From: an uncultured Ruminococcus sp.
GTDB lineage: Bacteria > Bacillota > Clostridia > Oscillospirales > Acutalibacteraceae
Assembly: GCA_902803035.1 (NCBI GenBank)
Contig: CADCON010000111.1
Span: forward strand, 1-7,993
Length of the DNA: 7,993 nt
Direction of reading: 5' to 3'
In this document: positions 1-6,715 of the stretch, in pieces
Numbering within the stretch: the first letter of the stretch is position 1
Layout of the letters: the number at the start of each line of letters is the position of its first letter
Translations under genes and position numbers: made by a program
Notes under the pieces: generated by a model
The model's input: only the letters and a program-made list of their open reading frames with translations
The model's database searches: none
What the model was told of the DNA's origin: nothing

Positions 1-45
1 ACGAGGGCATTCGGATGCCGCCGCTCCGGGGATTCTTGTTTTTTT
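1..45 (+). terminator. Possible rho-independent terminator, cut by the window edge
   Basis: Positions 6-10 (GGCAT) and 15-19 (ATGCC) form a 5-bp stem around the loop TCGG. The right arm continues GC-rich to about position 38 and is followed by seven T residues (39-45), the layout of a plus-strand intrinsic terminator. Most of the left arm would lie outside the window. The ten bases that are visible pair only partly beyond the first five. It could end a plus-strand gene to the left, or act in both directions and also end the minus-strand tex unit. The call is tentative. Confidence 0.25.
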
Positions 46-64
46 CCGGGTCAGGTCCGGTCCG

Positions 65-403
65 TCACTCGCCGCAGCCGCAGTCGGAATTCTCCGCGTC
101 GAAGGCCGCGCGCATATTCCGCATGAATATGGCGAACACGCCGTCCAACACCGCGTCGTCGTCCACGCCGTCGAATTCCGCAGAGCCGTCGTCCTTCAGC
201 GTCGCCCTGAGAATCACAACCTCCGTGTCCTCCGAATCGGCGTCGGATTCGTCAAGCGGGAAGAAAACGCCGTATTTCCCGCCCTCGAAATCGATCACAT
301 CCAGCAGCTCAAAGGGGTATTCCTTCCCCTGCTGGTCTGTCAGGTAATAAACGCTGTCTTCCGCTTCCTCGCCGGGAACGTTCTTTTCTCTGTCTTCGCT
401 CAT
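65..403 (-). CDS. DUF1292 (YrzB-type) small acidic protein with a Cys-Gly-Cys tail
   Basis: This 112-residue protein matches the DUF1292 pattern: a short acidic N-terminus, then 'YYLTDQQGKEYPFELLDVIDF', an aromatic-Gly-containing strand 'GGKYGVFFPLDE', a hydrophobic strand 'EVVILRATL', and an acidic C-terminal half ending in a helix 'AVLDGVFAIFMRNMRAAF'. The family is common in Bacillota, is cytoplasmic and has no well-defined function. The start is set by AAGGAG eight bases before the ATG. It lies 21 bases after another DUF1292-type gene and is the last visible gene of the tex unit. The tail 'DCGCGE' has two cysteines in a CGC arrangement, which could bind a metal, although nothing here proves that. 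Family assignment is fairly secure; function is unknown. Confidence 0.85.
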   Translation of the reverse strand: MSEDREKNVPGEEAEDSVYYLTDQQGKEYPFELLDVIDFEGGKYGVFFPLDESDADSEDTEVVILRATLKDDGSAEFDGVDDDAVLDGVFAIFMRNMRAAFDAENSDCGCGE

Positions 404-424
404 GCCGATTTCTCCTTTCGCGCG

Positions 425-772
425 TTACTCACCGTCGGAATCGTCTTCATCTTCGTCATACTCACCCTGAGGGCCATCTCCCATTCTGACTTCAAGGGAA
501 ATCATGGCGTCCTCATCGAGATAAGGCGGTACGATTTCGTCCTTTCCGGTTTCCTCGTTATACTCCATTCTGAACAGAATGACACGGAGGCCTTGTTCCT
601 CCAAGCGGGCGGAATCATCCGCCGGCACCGCTATCGCGTACTTTCTGCCATCGTCCGTAGTGTCGGCGGAGATCAGATGGAACGCCCTCTCGTCGCCCTT
701 CTCGATCTCAACCCAGATGATATCGTCCTCACGCAGGAGATTGTCCGGATGATTATTCTTATCTTCATTCAT
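425..772 (-). CDS. DUF1292-like small acidic protein, paralogue of its neighbour
   Basis: This 115-residue, strongly acidic protein shares the DUF1292 layout with the next gene: 'IIWVEIEKGDERAFHLISAD', then 'DGRKYAIAVPADD', then 'LRVILFRMEYNEE', then 'DEIVPPYLDEDAMISLE'. It ends in a tail almost wholly of Asp, Glu, Ser and Gly. An upstream in-frame start at 808 exists, but it would overlap the lipoprotein gene. The ATG at 772 is preferred because AGGAG (784-788) lies 11 bases before it, partly over the lipoprotein's TAG stop. The 14-base gap to the lipoprotein and 21-base gap to the following gene suggest co-transcription with tex. The two DUF1292 genes probably arose by tandem duplication and have since diverged, mainly in their tails. 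Function is unknown. Confidence 0.8.
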   Translation of the reverse strand: MNEDKNNHPDNLLREDDIIWVEIEKGDERAFHLISADTTDDGRKYAIAVPADDSARLEEQGLRVILFRMEYNEETGKDEIVPPYLDEDAMISLEVRMGDGPQGEYDEDEDDSDGE

Positions 773-783
773 ATGGTAAAAAA

Positions 784-788
784 CTCCT
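784..788 (-). promoter_or_regulatory. Ribosome binding site overlapping the lipoprotein stop codon
   Basis: AGGAG on the minus strand shares two bases with the TAG stop (787-789) of the lipoprotein gene. It lies 11 bases before the ATG at 772, which argues for that start over the upstream in-frame one. A ribosome ending on the lipoprotein would sit on this site, so the two genes may be translationally coupled. Confidence 0.6.
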
Positions 789-1773
789 ATTTCATTTTGA
801 TATTGCATATCGAAGCCGCCGATTCCGTGAAGGTGTATTTCCGATCTCCCGATTCGATCACGCCGCTGTTCTCCTGATAGGAGGACTGCTCCTGCACCAT
901 GCGGTTGTCCATCGAAATCACCAGCGAACCGCTCAGCGGCTCCCGCTTCTGATAGGTGTACTTCACCCCGTCGCGGGTAAACGGCTCCGGAATGTCGAGC
1001 TGCGTTCCCTTGATATTGATATAGACGCTGCCGTTTTTGACGCTGGCGACGGTGTAGGTGTTGGTAACGCCCACCTGCTTCAGCTTCCAGCGGCTGCCGG
1101 ATTGCAGGCTGCTGCCCATTTTGTAGAAGAGATCCGCCACGACCTCCTTCATATTTTCGTCGGTCACCACGTCAGCGGTGTAGGGGTATTTTTTGTGGAT
1201 CAGATCAATGCCCTTCAGGGTGATGCTGTAATCCTTCGAGATTTCAGCCGTAAAGCTCTGCCCAATGAGATCGTAATACACGGCGTTGTCATCATTGCGT
1301 CCTTTTTTGTCGTTTGTGTCGGTCTTGTCCGAACCGTCGGGCGTTTCGTAGCCCGTGCGTATTCTGCTGAAGGTGTAGACCGCGCTCATGGAACCGTTCT
1401 TTCTGACGGCCAGCCTGATGTCGTAATCGTAGATCTGGGTGACGCGGGTGAATGAGACCACCGACTTGCCGGAATAAATGTACTGCTCATTCACGCCCGA
1501 TGACTCCATGGTATAGCTGCCGGCGCGGAATGCCGGCGCGGGATACGCTTTTTCATCCGAACCGGAAGACGCGTCGTTTTCGCCCCCGCCGGCCTGTGAG
1601 GACGCTTCGTCATCCGATTCGCCGGACGAATGCCCGATGAATGTCTGCGACGTCAGCGCGTCGGGATACTGACCGTCCAGCCTTCCCGGCATTTCCTTCC
1701 CGCAGGACGCAAGGCAGCAAACGCAGAGAAAACACGCCAGAAGCGACAAAGCCGCCGGTTTCAAGCCATTCAT
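787..1773 (-). CDS. Predicted membrane-anchored lipoprotein, family uncertain (DUF6263-like layout)
   Basis: This 328-residue protein has a type II signal peptide. Lys5 precedes a hydrophobic stretch (7-22) and the lipobox L21-A-S-C24, so Cys24 should be lipidated and the protein held on the outer face of the membrane. Residues 45-75 are a Ser/Asp/Glu/Gly-rich flexible linker. The rest (about 80-328) looks beta-rich with many Tyr, Thr and Val residues; an Asp/Lys/Asn-rich insert (145-163) probably forms a loop. Segments 'GQSFTAEISKDYSITLKGID', 'SGSRWKLKQ' and 'SGSLVISMDNRMVQEQSS' follow the order seen in DUF6263-type proteins; I infer this from pattern only. The ATG overlaps the tex stop as ATGA (1770-1773), with AAGGAG inside the end of tex 13 bases upstream, which points to coupling. 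A longer in-frame extension reaching 2322 is rejected because it runs through tex and removes the signal peptide from the N-terminus. Confidence 0.85.
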   Translation of the reverse strand: MNGLKPAALSLLACFLCVCCLASCGKEMPGRLDGQYPDALTSQTFIGHSSGESDDEASSQAGGGENDASSGSDEKAYPAPAFRAGSYTMESSGVNEQYIYSGKSVVSFTRVTQIYDYDIRLAVRKNGSMSAVYTFSRIRTGYETPDGSDKTDTNDKKGRNDDNAVYYDLIGQSFTAEISKDYSITLKGIDLIHKKYPYTADVVTDENMKEVVADLFYKMGSSLQSGSRWKLKQVGVTNTYTVASVKNGSVYINIKGTQLDIPEPFTRDGVKYTYQKREPLSGSLVISMDNRMVQEQSSYQENSGVIESGDRKYTFTESAASICNIKMK

Positions 1774-3941
1774 TGCTTTTTCGGTTCTCCTTTCATGGTC
1801 AGACCGATGCGTCCCTTGACCTCGTCCACCGAAAGCACCCACACCTTCACGATATCGCCCACCTTCAGCACCTCGGAAGGATGCCTGATCCGGCGGTTGG
1901 CAATCTGGGAGATATGCACCAGTCCGTCCTGATGCACGCCGATGTCCACGAACGCGCCGAAGTCGATGACATTGCGGACGGTACCCTGCATTTCCATGCC
2001 GATCTTCAGATCCTTGATGTCCATCACATCCGTGCGGAGCATGGGCTTGGGAAGCTCGTCGCGCGGGTCGCGTCCGGGGCGCATCAGCTCGCTGATGATG
2101 TCGGTGAGGGTGGGAACGCCGACGCCAAGCTGTGCGGCGGTCTTTTCCACGCCCATATCCTTTACCTTCCCGCGCAGTCCGCTGAGTCTTCCGGCGCGGA
2201 TATCCTCCGGCGTGAAGCCGCACAGTCCGAGAAGCGATTCCGCCGCCTGATAGCTTTCGGGGTGAACAGCCGTGCCGTCCAGCGGATTGTCGCTCTCGCT
2301 CACCCGCATGAAGCCCGCGCACTGTTCAAATGCCTTGGGTCCCAGCTTCGCCACCTTGAGAAGCTCCCTCCGGCTCCTGAACGCGCCGTTCGCTTCGCGG
2401 TATGCCACGATATTCCGCGACACCGTGGGGGTGATGCCCACGACCTTGCTGAGAAGCGCGGGAGAAGCGGTATTGAGGTCAACGCCGACCGAATTCACGC
2501 AGTCCTCCACCACGCCGTCCAGCGCTTCGGAGAGCCGCTTCTGCGGCATATCGTGCTGGTACTGTCCGACGCCGATCGCCTTGGGGTCGATCTTGACCAG
2601 CTCGGCAAGCGGATCCTGCAGACGGCGGGCAATGGAAATCGCCGAACGCACGTTCACGTCGTAATCGGGAAATTCCTCGGCGGCCAGCTTGCTTGCCGAA
2701 TAGACCGACGCGCCGGCTTCGCTCACCACCATGTAGGCGACCTTGAGATTCTGCTCGCGGATCAGCTCGGCGGCGAAGATTTCGGTTTCCTTGCTCGCCG
2801 TGCCGTTGCCGATGGCGATGATCTCCACGCCGTACGCCTTGATGAATTTGCCGACAATGCGCTTGGCCTCGGCGACCTTCGCTTCGGAATGCATGGGACG
2901 CACGGGGTAAATGACCGTGGTATTGAGCAATCTTCCCGTCGCGTCCACCACCGCGACCTTGCAGCCCATGCGGTAGCCGGGATCAAGACCCATCGCCACC
3001 TTGCCCTTGACGGGCGGCTGCATGAGAAGCTGGTGCAGGTTCTCGGAAAACACCTTGATGGCGTTCTCCACCGCCGCGTCGGTCAGCTCGCCGCGCAGCT
3101 CATTCTGAATCGAGGGGAAAATCAGCCGGTCGTAGGCGTCCTCCGCCGCCGCCCGCACCGTGTCGGTGCAGGGCTTGCCGCCGGGTCTGAGCACCGCCTT
3201 GCAGATGATGTCAACGCCCCGGGAGCGGTCGAAGTCGATCGACACCTTGAGATACTTTTCCCTTTCGCCGCGGTCGATGGCGAGAATCTTATAGCCCGCC
3301 GCCCGCTTCATCGGCTCGGAATAATCGTAGTAATTCTCATAGACCGAATCCGCTTCAGGATCGGCCGCCTTGGAAACGAGATTGCCATGCTCAAAGGCGA
3401 CCGTGCGAAGACGCTTGCGGATCTCGGCGTTGTCGGAGATGTCCTCCGCGATGATATCCATCGCGCCCTGAAGAGCCTCTTCGGGGGTGTTGACTTCCTT
3501 TTCGGGGTTGAGGTAGGCGGCCGCCAGATCGATGGGGTATTCCTTGGTTTCCTGCGCGAAGATGACCGCCGCCAGCGGCTCCAGCCCCTTTTCGCGGGCA
3601 ACGGAGGCGCGGGTCTTGCGCTTGGGCTTGTAGGGACGGTAGATGTCCTCGATTTCGGTGAGCGTGGCGGCTTTGTCGAGGGCGGCAACGATTTCGTCGG
3701 TCAGCTTGCCTAGGCTTTCGATGGAGGAAAGCACCTCGCTGCGGCGCTTGTCGAGATTCTGGAGGTACTGGTAACGCTCCGCGATCTCGCGCAGCTTCTG
3801 GTCATCCATGGAGCCGTGCATTTCCTTGCGGTAGCGGGCAATAAAGGGGATGGTATTGCCGTCGTCGATCAGTTTGAGAATATTCTCGCTGTATTCCGGC
3901 TTAATGCCAAATTCGGCGGCGAGTGCCTGTGCGAAATTCAT
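1770..3941 (-). CDS. tex: Tex, S1-domain RNA-binding accessory protein
   Basis: This 723-residue protein is a full-length Tex (YhgF/YdcI family, usually about 710-780 residues). Tex is a cytoplasmic nucleic-acid-binding protein related to eukaryotic Spt6 and linked to transcription and RNA turnover. The N-terminal helical region (about 1-190) includes 'TIPFIARYRKEMHGSMDD' and 'EDIYRPYKPKRKTRA', both typical of the family. A YqgF/RNase H-like domain spans about 313-440 ('GLDPGYRMGCK', 'IAIGNGTASKETE', 'VSEAGASVYSAS'). 'GVGQYQHD' (457-464) precedes helix-hairpin-helix segments ('DLNTASPALLSKVVGI', 485-503, and 'AKLGPKAFEQCAGFMRV', 531-547). A C-terminal S1 domain (about 648-717) carries 'FGAFVDIGVHQDGLVHISQI'. 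The N-terminus matches family members, although the nearest AAAGGA (3957-3962) is 15 bases away, longer than usual. It heads a unit with the lipoprotein and two DUF1292 genes and has its own promoter. Confidence 0.97.
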   Translation of the reverse strand: MNFAQALAAEFGIKPEYSENILKLIDDGNTIPFIARYRKEMHGSMDDQKLREIAERYQYLQNLDKRRSEVLSSIESLGKLTDEIVAALDKAATLTEIEDIYRPYKPKRKTRASVAREKGLEPLAAVIFAQETKEYPIDLAAAYLNPEKEVNTPEEALQGAMDIIAEDISDNAEIRKRLRTVAFEHGNLVSKAADPEADSVYENYYDYSEPMKRAAGYKILAIDRGEREKYLKVSIDFDRSRGVDIICKAVLRPGGKPCTDTVRAAAEDAYDRLIFPSIQNELRGELTDAAVENAIKVFSENLHQLLMQPPVKGKVAMGLDPGYRMGCKVAVVDATGRLLNTTVIYPVRPMHSEAKVAEAKRIVGKFIKAYGVEIIAIGNGTASKETEIFAAELIREQNLKVAYMVVSEAGASVYSASKLAAEEFPDYDVNVRSAISIARRLQDPLAELVKIDPKAIGVGQYQHDMPQKRLSEALDGVVEDCVNSVGVDLNTASPALLSKVVGITPTVSRNIVAYREANGAFRSRRELLKVAKLGPKAFEQCAGFMRVSESDNPLDGTAVHPESYQAAESLLGLCGFTPEDIRAGRLSGLRGKVKDMGVEKTAAQLGVGVPTLTDIISELMRPGRDPRDELPKPMLRTDVMDIKDLKIGMEMQGTVRNVIDFGAFVDIGVHQDGLVHISQIANRRIRHPSEVLKVGDIVKVWVLSVDEVKGRIGLTMKGEPKKQ

Positions 3942-3989
3942 ATGGTTAATTCATCATCCTTTGGATAGAATTCTTGAAAAGGGAAATAC

Positions 3990-4021
3990 ATTATAGCATC
4001 TTTTTGATCCGGAATTGTGAA
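3990..4021 (-). promoter_or_regulatory. Promoter for the tex unit
   Basis: On the minus strand a perfect TATAAT (3990-3995) is preceded by TGC (3996-3998), giving an extended -10. A TTCACA (4016-4021) lies 20 bases upstream, too far for an ideal -35, so the extended -10 probably does most of the work. Transcription would begin near 3983, leaving a leader of about 40 bases before the tex ATG. It lies in the 111-base gap after the acyltransferase gene, so the tex unit need not depend on read-through. Confidence 0.65.
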
Positions 4022-4052
4022 CCGGCTATAAATTTGACGGATGGCTGTTCTT

Positions 4053-4844
4053 CTACCGCTTCATCAGGAAATCCGCCGCGTATAGAATACCGAGCATGAC
4101 CGGCTGGTGGACGATGTAGACGATCAGCGTGTGCCGCCCGATGAATCCCAGCCACGGCAGCGGATCGGCAAAGCAGAAGTCCGGCAGCCTGTCGCGGTAT
4201 TTCGTCAGAAGCCCGCCGATGTACGCGCCGCCGAGGAAGAGGAAAAGCCACGGCAGCAGCGGCACATAATCCACCGACAGGAAGCCGCCCTTGATGAATC
4301 CCAGCGGATAAAGCAGGTTGTTGGCCAGCAGCTCCTGCGGGACGGGCCATTCAAACAGTCCTTGAATGCCAACAAATCCCTTGCTGATCTGATAGGTCAG
4401 GGTGAAAATCACCGCACAGAGCGGAATCATGACCGCCGCCGGCGCCTTTTTGAGAAATTCGTCAAACGCGCCCCAAAGGATCATTCCCACGCTCATAAGG
4501 TGAAGAATGCCGAAATAGATGGCTTCGCCGGGGAAGAAGAACGCCGTCACGACGGTAAACGCGAGCGCGACGGCCAGCAGCCGCCCGCCCCGGCGGAGAT
4601 TGCTCCGGCTGAAGGCGCAGGAGATGCCCGCCAGAAGAATGAACGCGGAGGTATCCAGCACCGCGACGCCCTCATTGGCGTAAAAAGCCGCCTTGCCCCA
4701 TTCGGTGGGAACGACAAAGGCGAGGTCAAACGTCAGGTGAAAGAAAATCATATAGAGAAGCGCGATCCCCCGCACATAGTCGATGATATGAATTCTTCCG
4801 TTGGCGCGGTCATTGAATCCCTGCACCTGTACATTCTGATTCAT
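4053..4844 (-). CDS. Multi-pass membrane protein, DUF1624/HGSNAT-like acetyltransferase family
   Basis: This 263-residue protein is predicted to have about seven membrane helices (near 25-45, 60-77, 88-104, 108-126, 136-152, 193-212 and 236-258). It opens with 'RIHIIDYVRG' followed by 'MIFFHLTFDL'. The D-x-x-RG motif (D22, R25, G26) and a His in the first helix (H36) are the hallmark of the DUF1624/heparan-alpha-glucosaminide N-acetyltransferase catalytic family. Other family-like landmarks are 'FGILHLMSVG' (111-120), 'LLPWLFLFLGGAYIG' (196-210) and 'GRHTLIVYIVHQPV' (236-249). Human HGSNAT moves acetyl groups across a membrane onto a sugar amine; bacterial substrates are mostly unknown. The ATG at 4844 is chosen because AAAGGA lies eight bases before it. 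A TTG start at 4865 would overlap the preceding stop. It lies 17 bases after the GH13 gene, so the two are probably co-transcribed, hinting at a glycan-related role. Confidence 0.88.
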   Translation of the reverse strand: MNQNVQVQGFNDRANGRIHIIDYVRGIALLYMIFFHLTFDLAFVVPTEWGKAAFYANEGVAVLDTSAFILLAGISCAFSRSNLRRGGRLLAVALAFTVVTAFFFPGEAIYFGILHLMSVGMILWGAFDEFLKKAPAAVMIPLCAVIFTLTYQISKGFVGIQGLFEWPVPQELLANNLLYPLGFIKGGFLSVDYVPLLPWLFLFLGGAYIGGLLTKYRDRLPDFCFADPLPWLGFIGRHTLIVYIVHQPVMLGILYAADFLMKR

Positions 4845-4852
4845 AAAGCAAA

Positions 4853-4858
4853 TCCTTT
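4853..4858 (-). promoter_or_regulatory. Ribosome binding site that sets the acyltransferase start
   Basis: AAAGGA on the minus strand lies eight bases before the ATG at 4844 and just after the GH13 stop codon (4862-4864). The spacing is close to ideal and favours this ATG over the in-frame TTG at 4865. Confidence 0.65.
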
Positions 4859-4861
4859 CAT

Positions 4862-6616
4862 TCAAATCTCATAAATCAGCGCGCCATTTGGCAGAAGCCT
4901 GCCATCCTCGTAGCGATTGGCAAAGAGAATCCTGCCGGAAACAGGAAGGCTCACGCCGTCATTTCCCGAATTGACGCAAACGCCGATCGCACTGTCTTCG
5001 CCGTCGCAGGTCCTTGTGTACCGGAGAAGACGCGGATGCCCTTCGTCATGGGTAAAGCGGATGTGCGAAGTTCTCAGCTGCGGACAGTCGCGGCGAAGAT
5101 GTATCAGACGGCTCACCTTGCCGAAAATACCGCTGTATCTGCCGGCTTCAATGTCCTGCCACGGCATACAGCTCCGGTTGTCCCATTTTTCTTGACCGCG
5201 CAGGGCGATTTCGGTGCCGTAATATAGACAGGGCGTCCCCGGCAGGGTGAAAAGCATTGCGAGCTTTTGCAGCAGCAGATCCGTGTCGCCCCCGCATTCC
5301 TCAGAGATACGCACGGTGTCGTGAGTGTCGATGAAATTGAAAAGCACCTCGGTCACCTGCTCCGGATACATCGTCAGACAGGCGTTGAGCGAATGCATGA
5401 AATCGACGGACGAAAGCTCCCTCTCACGGTTGAAGTCATTCACGCAGTTGTACGCGGGATAATTCATGACCGAATCATATTCATCGCCCTCGAGCCATGG
5501 CATGGAATCATACCAGATTTCCCCCAGCAGGAAGATATCGTCCTTGAGGGGCTTGAGCGTCCGGCGCAGCTCCCGCAGGAAGGTGTGGGAAATTTCGTCG
5601 CCCACGTCGAAGCGGATGCCGTCCACATCCCAATCCCTCACCCAGTGCGAACAGATGTCGCAGAAATAGCGGATAACCTCCGGGTGGTTGGTGTTCAGCT
5701 TGGGCATGACCCCCACGAAGGAGAAGGTGAAATACCTTCCGTCGGCGGTGTCGAAACGGTTGAGATCCAGGTTGTCGGCATTGATGAAAAACCAGTCGTA
5801 CCACGGCGAAGCCTTGCCCTTTTCCGCAACGTCCTTCCACGCGAAAAACGCCGTGCCGCAGTGATTGAAAACGCCGTCCAGCATGACGCGGATACCCAGC
5901 TCATGCGCTCTGGCGACAAGCTCCTTCATGTCCTCCTCCGTGCCGAGGAGGGGATCAATCCGATTGTAATCGAAGGTGTTGTACCTGTGATAGCTGTCGG
6001 AGAGGAATATCGGGGTGAAATAAAGCCCGTTGACGCCCAGCTCGCGCAGGTACGGCAGGCGGCTCGTAATGCCGCGCAGGTCGCCGCCGTAGTACATTCC
6101 CTGTCCCGGACGCTCCGGCTTCCGGAATTCCCCCCACGGAATCAGGCTGTCATCAGGTCCGCCCGCGCGGCAGAAGCGGTCGGGCATGATCTGATACCAC
6201 ACGGTTTCCTTCACCCACGCGGGGGGCGAGATGATATCCGACGGATTCATCCACGGCAGCTTGAAGCAGATTCTGGTGGTCTTGTCCGGATGCTCCGCAC
6301 CGCAGATTTTCCCGTCGTAGACCAGCAGGCTTTCCCCGCCGCCGGTCACTTCAAAGTAATACTGAAGCCGCTTGTAGGTCGGCTGCGTCCTGTACTCCCA
6401 GATGATGTGATGTTCCAGCTCCATCGCGCGGGTCATGGGGTGCTTCGTGCCATCCCATGCCTCCTGCCGCCTGAGCCAGTGAATGAAGGGGTCGTCGCAG
6501 ATAATGTACGCCTGCTCCACGTCCCTTCCGGTGCGAAGACGGATCACAGCGGTGTCCTTATCGGCGGCATAGCACATATCGGCCGTGCTCTTGTGCCGGA
6601 TGGCGGGAATATTCAT
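4862..6616 (-). CDS. GH13_20-type neopullulanase / cyclomaltodextrinase / maltogenic amylase
   Basis: This 584-residue glycoside hydrolase family 13 enzyme is expected to cut alpha-1,4 bonds in cyclodextrins, maltodextrins or pullulan by a retaining mechanism. An N-terminal domain (about 1-125) fits CBM34. The TIM barrel follows from 'WYQIMPDRF' (140-148). Conserved regions are present: 'DGVFNH' (247-252), 'DGIRFDV' (332-338, nucleophile D337), 'LLGEIW' (363-368, acid/base E366) and 'THD' (431-433, transition-state D433). 'MPKLN' (304-308) is the region V signature of subfamily 20. A C-terminal beta domain ends near residue 584. There is no signal peptide, so it should act in the cytoplasm on imported maltodextrins. 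The ATG at 6616 follows AAGGTGG by seven bases; an upstream in-frame start at 6670 lacks this support and would run through the operator-like site. The membrane acyltransferase gene follows after 17 bases. The exact substrate among the three names cannot be decided from sequence alone. Confidence 0.95.
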   Translation of the reverse strand: MNIPAIRHKSTADMCYAADKDTAVIRLRTGRDVEQAYIICDDPFIHWLRRQEAWDGTKHPMTRAMELEHHIIWEYRTQPTYKRLQYYFEVTGGGESLLVYDGKICGAEHPDKTTRICFKLPWMNPSDIISPPAWVKETVWYQIMPDRFCRAGGPDDSLIPWGEFRKPERPGQGMYYGGDLRGITSRLPYLRELGVNGLYFTPIFLSDSYHRYNTFDYNRIDPLLGTEEDMKELVARAHELGIRVMLDGVFNHCGTAFFAWKDVAEKGKASPWYDWFFINADNLDLNRFDTADGRYFTFSFVGVMPKLNTNHPEVIRYFCDICSHWVRDWDVDGIRFDVGDEISHTFLRELRRTLKPLKDDIFLLGEIWYDSMPWLEGDEYDSVMNYPAYNCVNDFNRERELSSVDFMHSLNACLTMYPEQVTEVLFNFIDTHDTVRISEECGGDTDLLLQKLAMLFTLPGTPCLYYGTEIALRGQEKWDNRSCMPWQDIEAGRYSGIFGKVSRLIHLRRDCPQLRTSHIRFTHDEGHPRLLRYTRTCDGEDSAIGVCVNSGNDGVSLPVSGRILFANRYEDGRLLPNGALIYEI

Positions 6617-6640
6617 AGCAAAACCACCTTTTTCAATGTT

Positions 6641-6655
6641 TGGAATCGATAACAA
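6641..6655 (-). promoter_or_regulatory. cre-like / LacI-family operator upstream of the GH13 gene
   Basis: The minus strand reads TTGTTATCGATTCCA. This differs at one fixed position from the Bacillus CcpA consensus WTGNAANCGNWNNCW and keeps the central CG. Including the next base, it is an inverted repeat TTG-NN-ATCGAT-NN-CAA, the usual form of a LacI-family operator. It ends 24 bases before the GH13 ATG, where binding could block initiation or early elongation. A TTGTCA (6665-6670) lies just upstream, but I find no convincing -10 at standard spacing from it. Catabolite repression, or control by a local maltose-type LacI regulator, would suit an amylase gene. Confidence 0.45.
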
Positions 6656-6715
6656 AATGAAGCTTGACAAAGTGCAGCGCGCCGGTGTATAACTTCCATA
6701 GGGAAAACCTGTCCC

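Noticed and set aside
1774..2322. N-terminal extension of the lipoprotein reading frame
   Set aside because: It overlaps tex in another frame, is Arg-rich, and would place the lipoprotein signal sequence in the middle of the protein.
1641..3713. A 690-codon open frame on the plus strand opposite tex
   Set aside because: It mirrors a certain tex gene, and its translation is rich in His, Arg, Ala and Gly with no recognisable domain. Long antisense frames are expected opposite GC-rich genes with biased third positions.
3945..3956. A tiny leader frame (Met-Met-Asn-stop) just before tex
   Set aside because: It starts on the ribosome binding site itself and has no site of its own, so translation is unlikely.
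4107..4874. A 255-codon open frame on the plus strand opposite the membrane acyltransferase
   Set aside because: The minus-strand frame gives a membrane protein with family motifs; this one is a charged, low-complexity shadow.
5267..6652. A 461-codon open frame on the plus strand opposite the GH13 gene
   Set aside because: It has the same cause. The GH13 gene carries all catalytic motifs, and the antisense translation shows none.
6697..6715. Small inverted repeat AGGGA/TCCCT at the end of the thiaminase-like gene
   Set aside because: Only a 5-bp stem with no T-tract after it, so it does not support a terminator.
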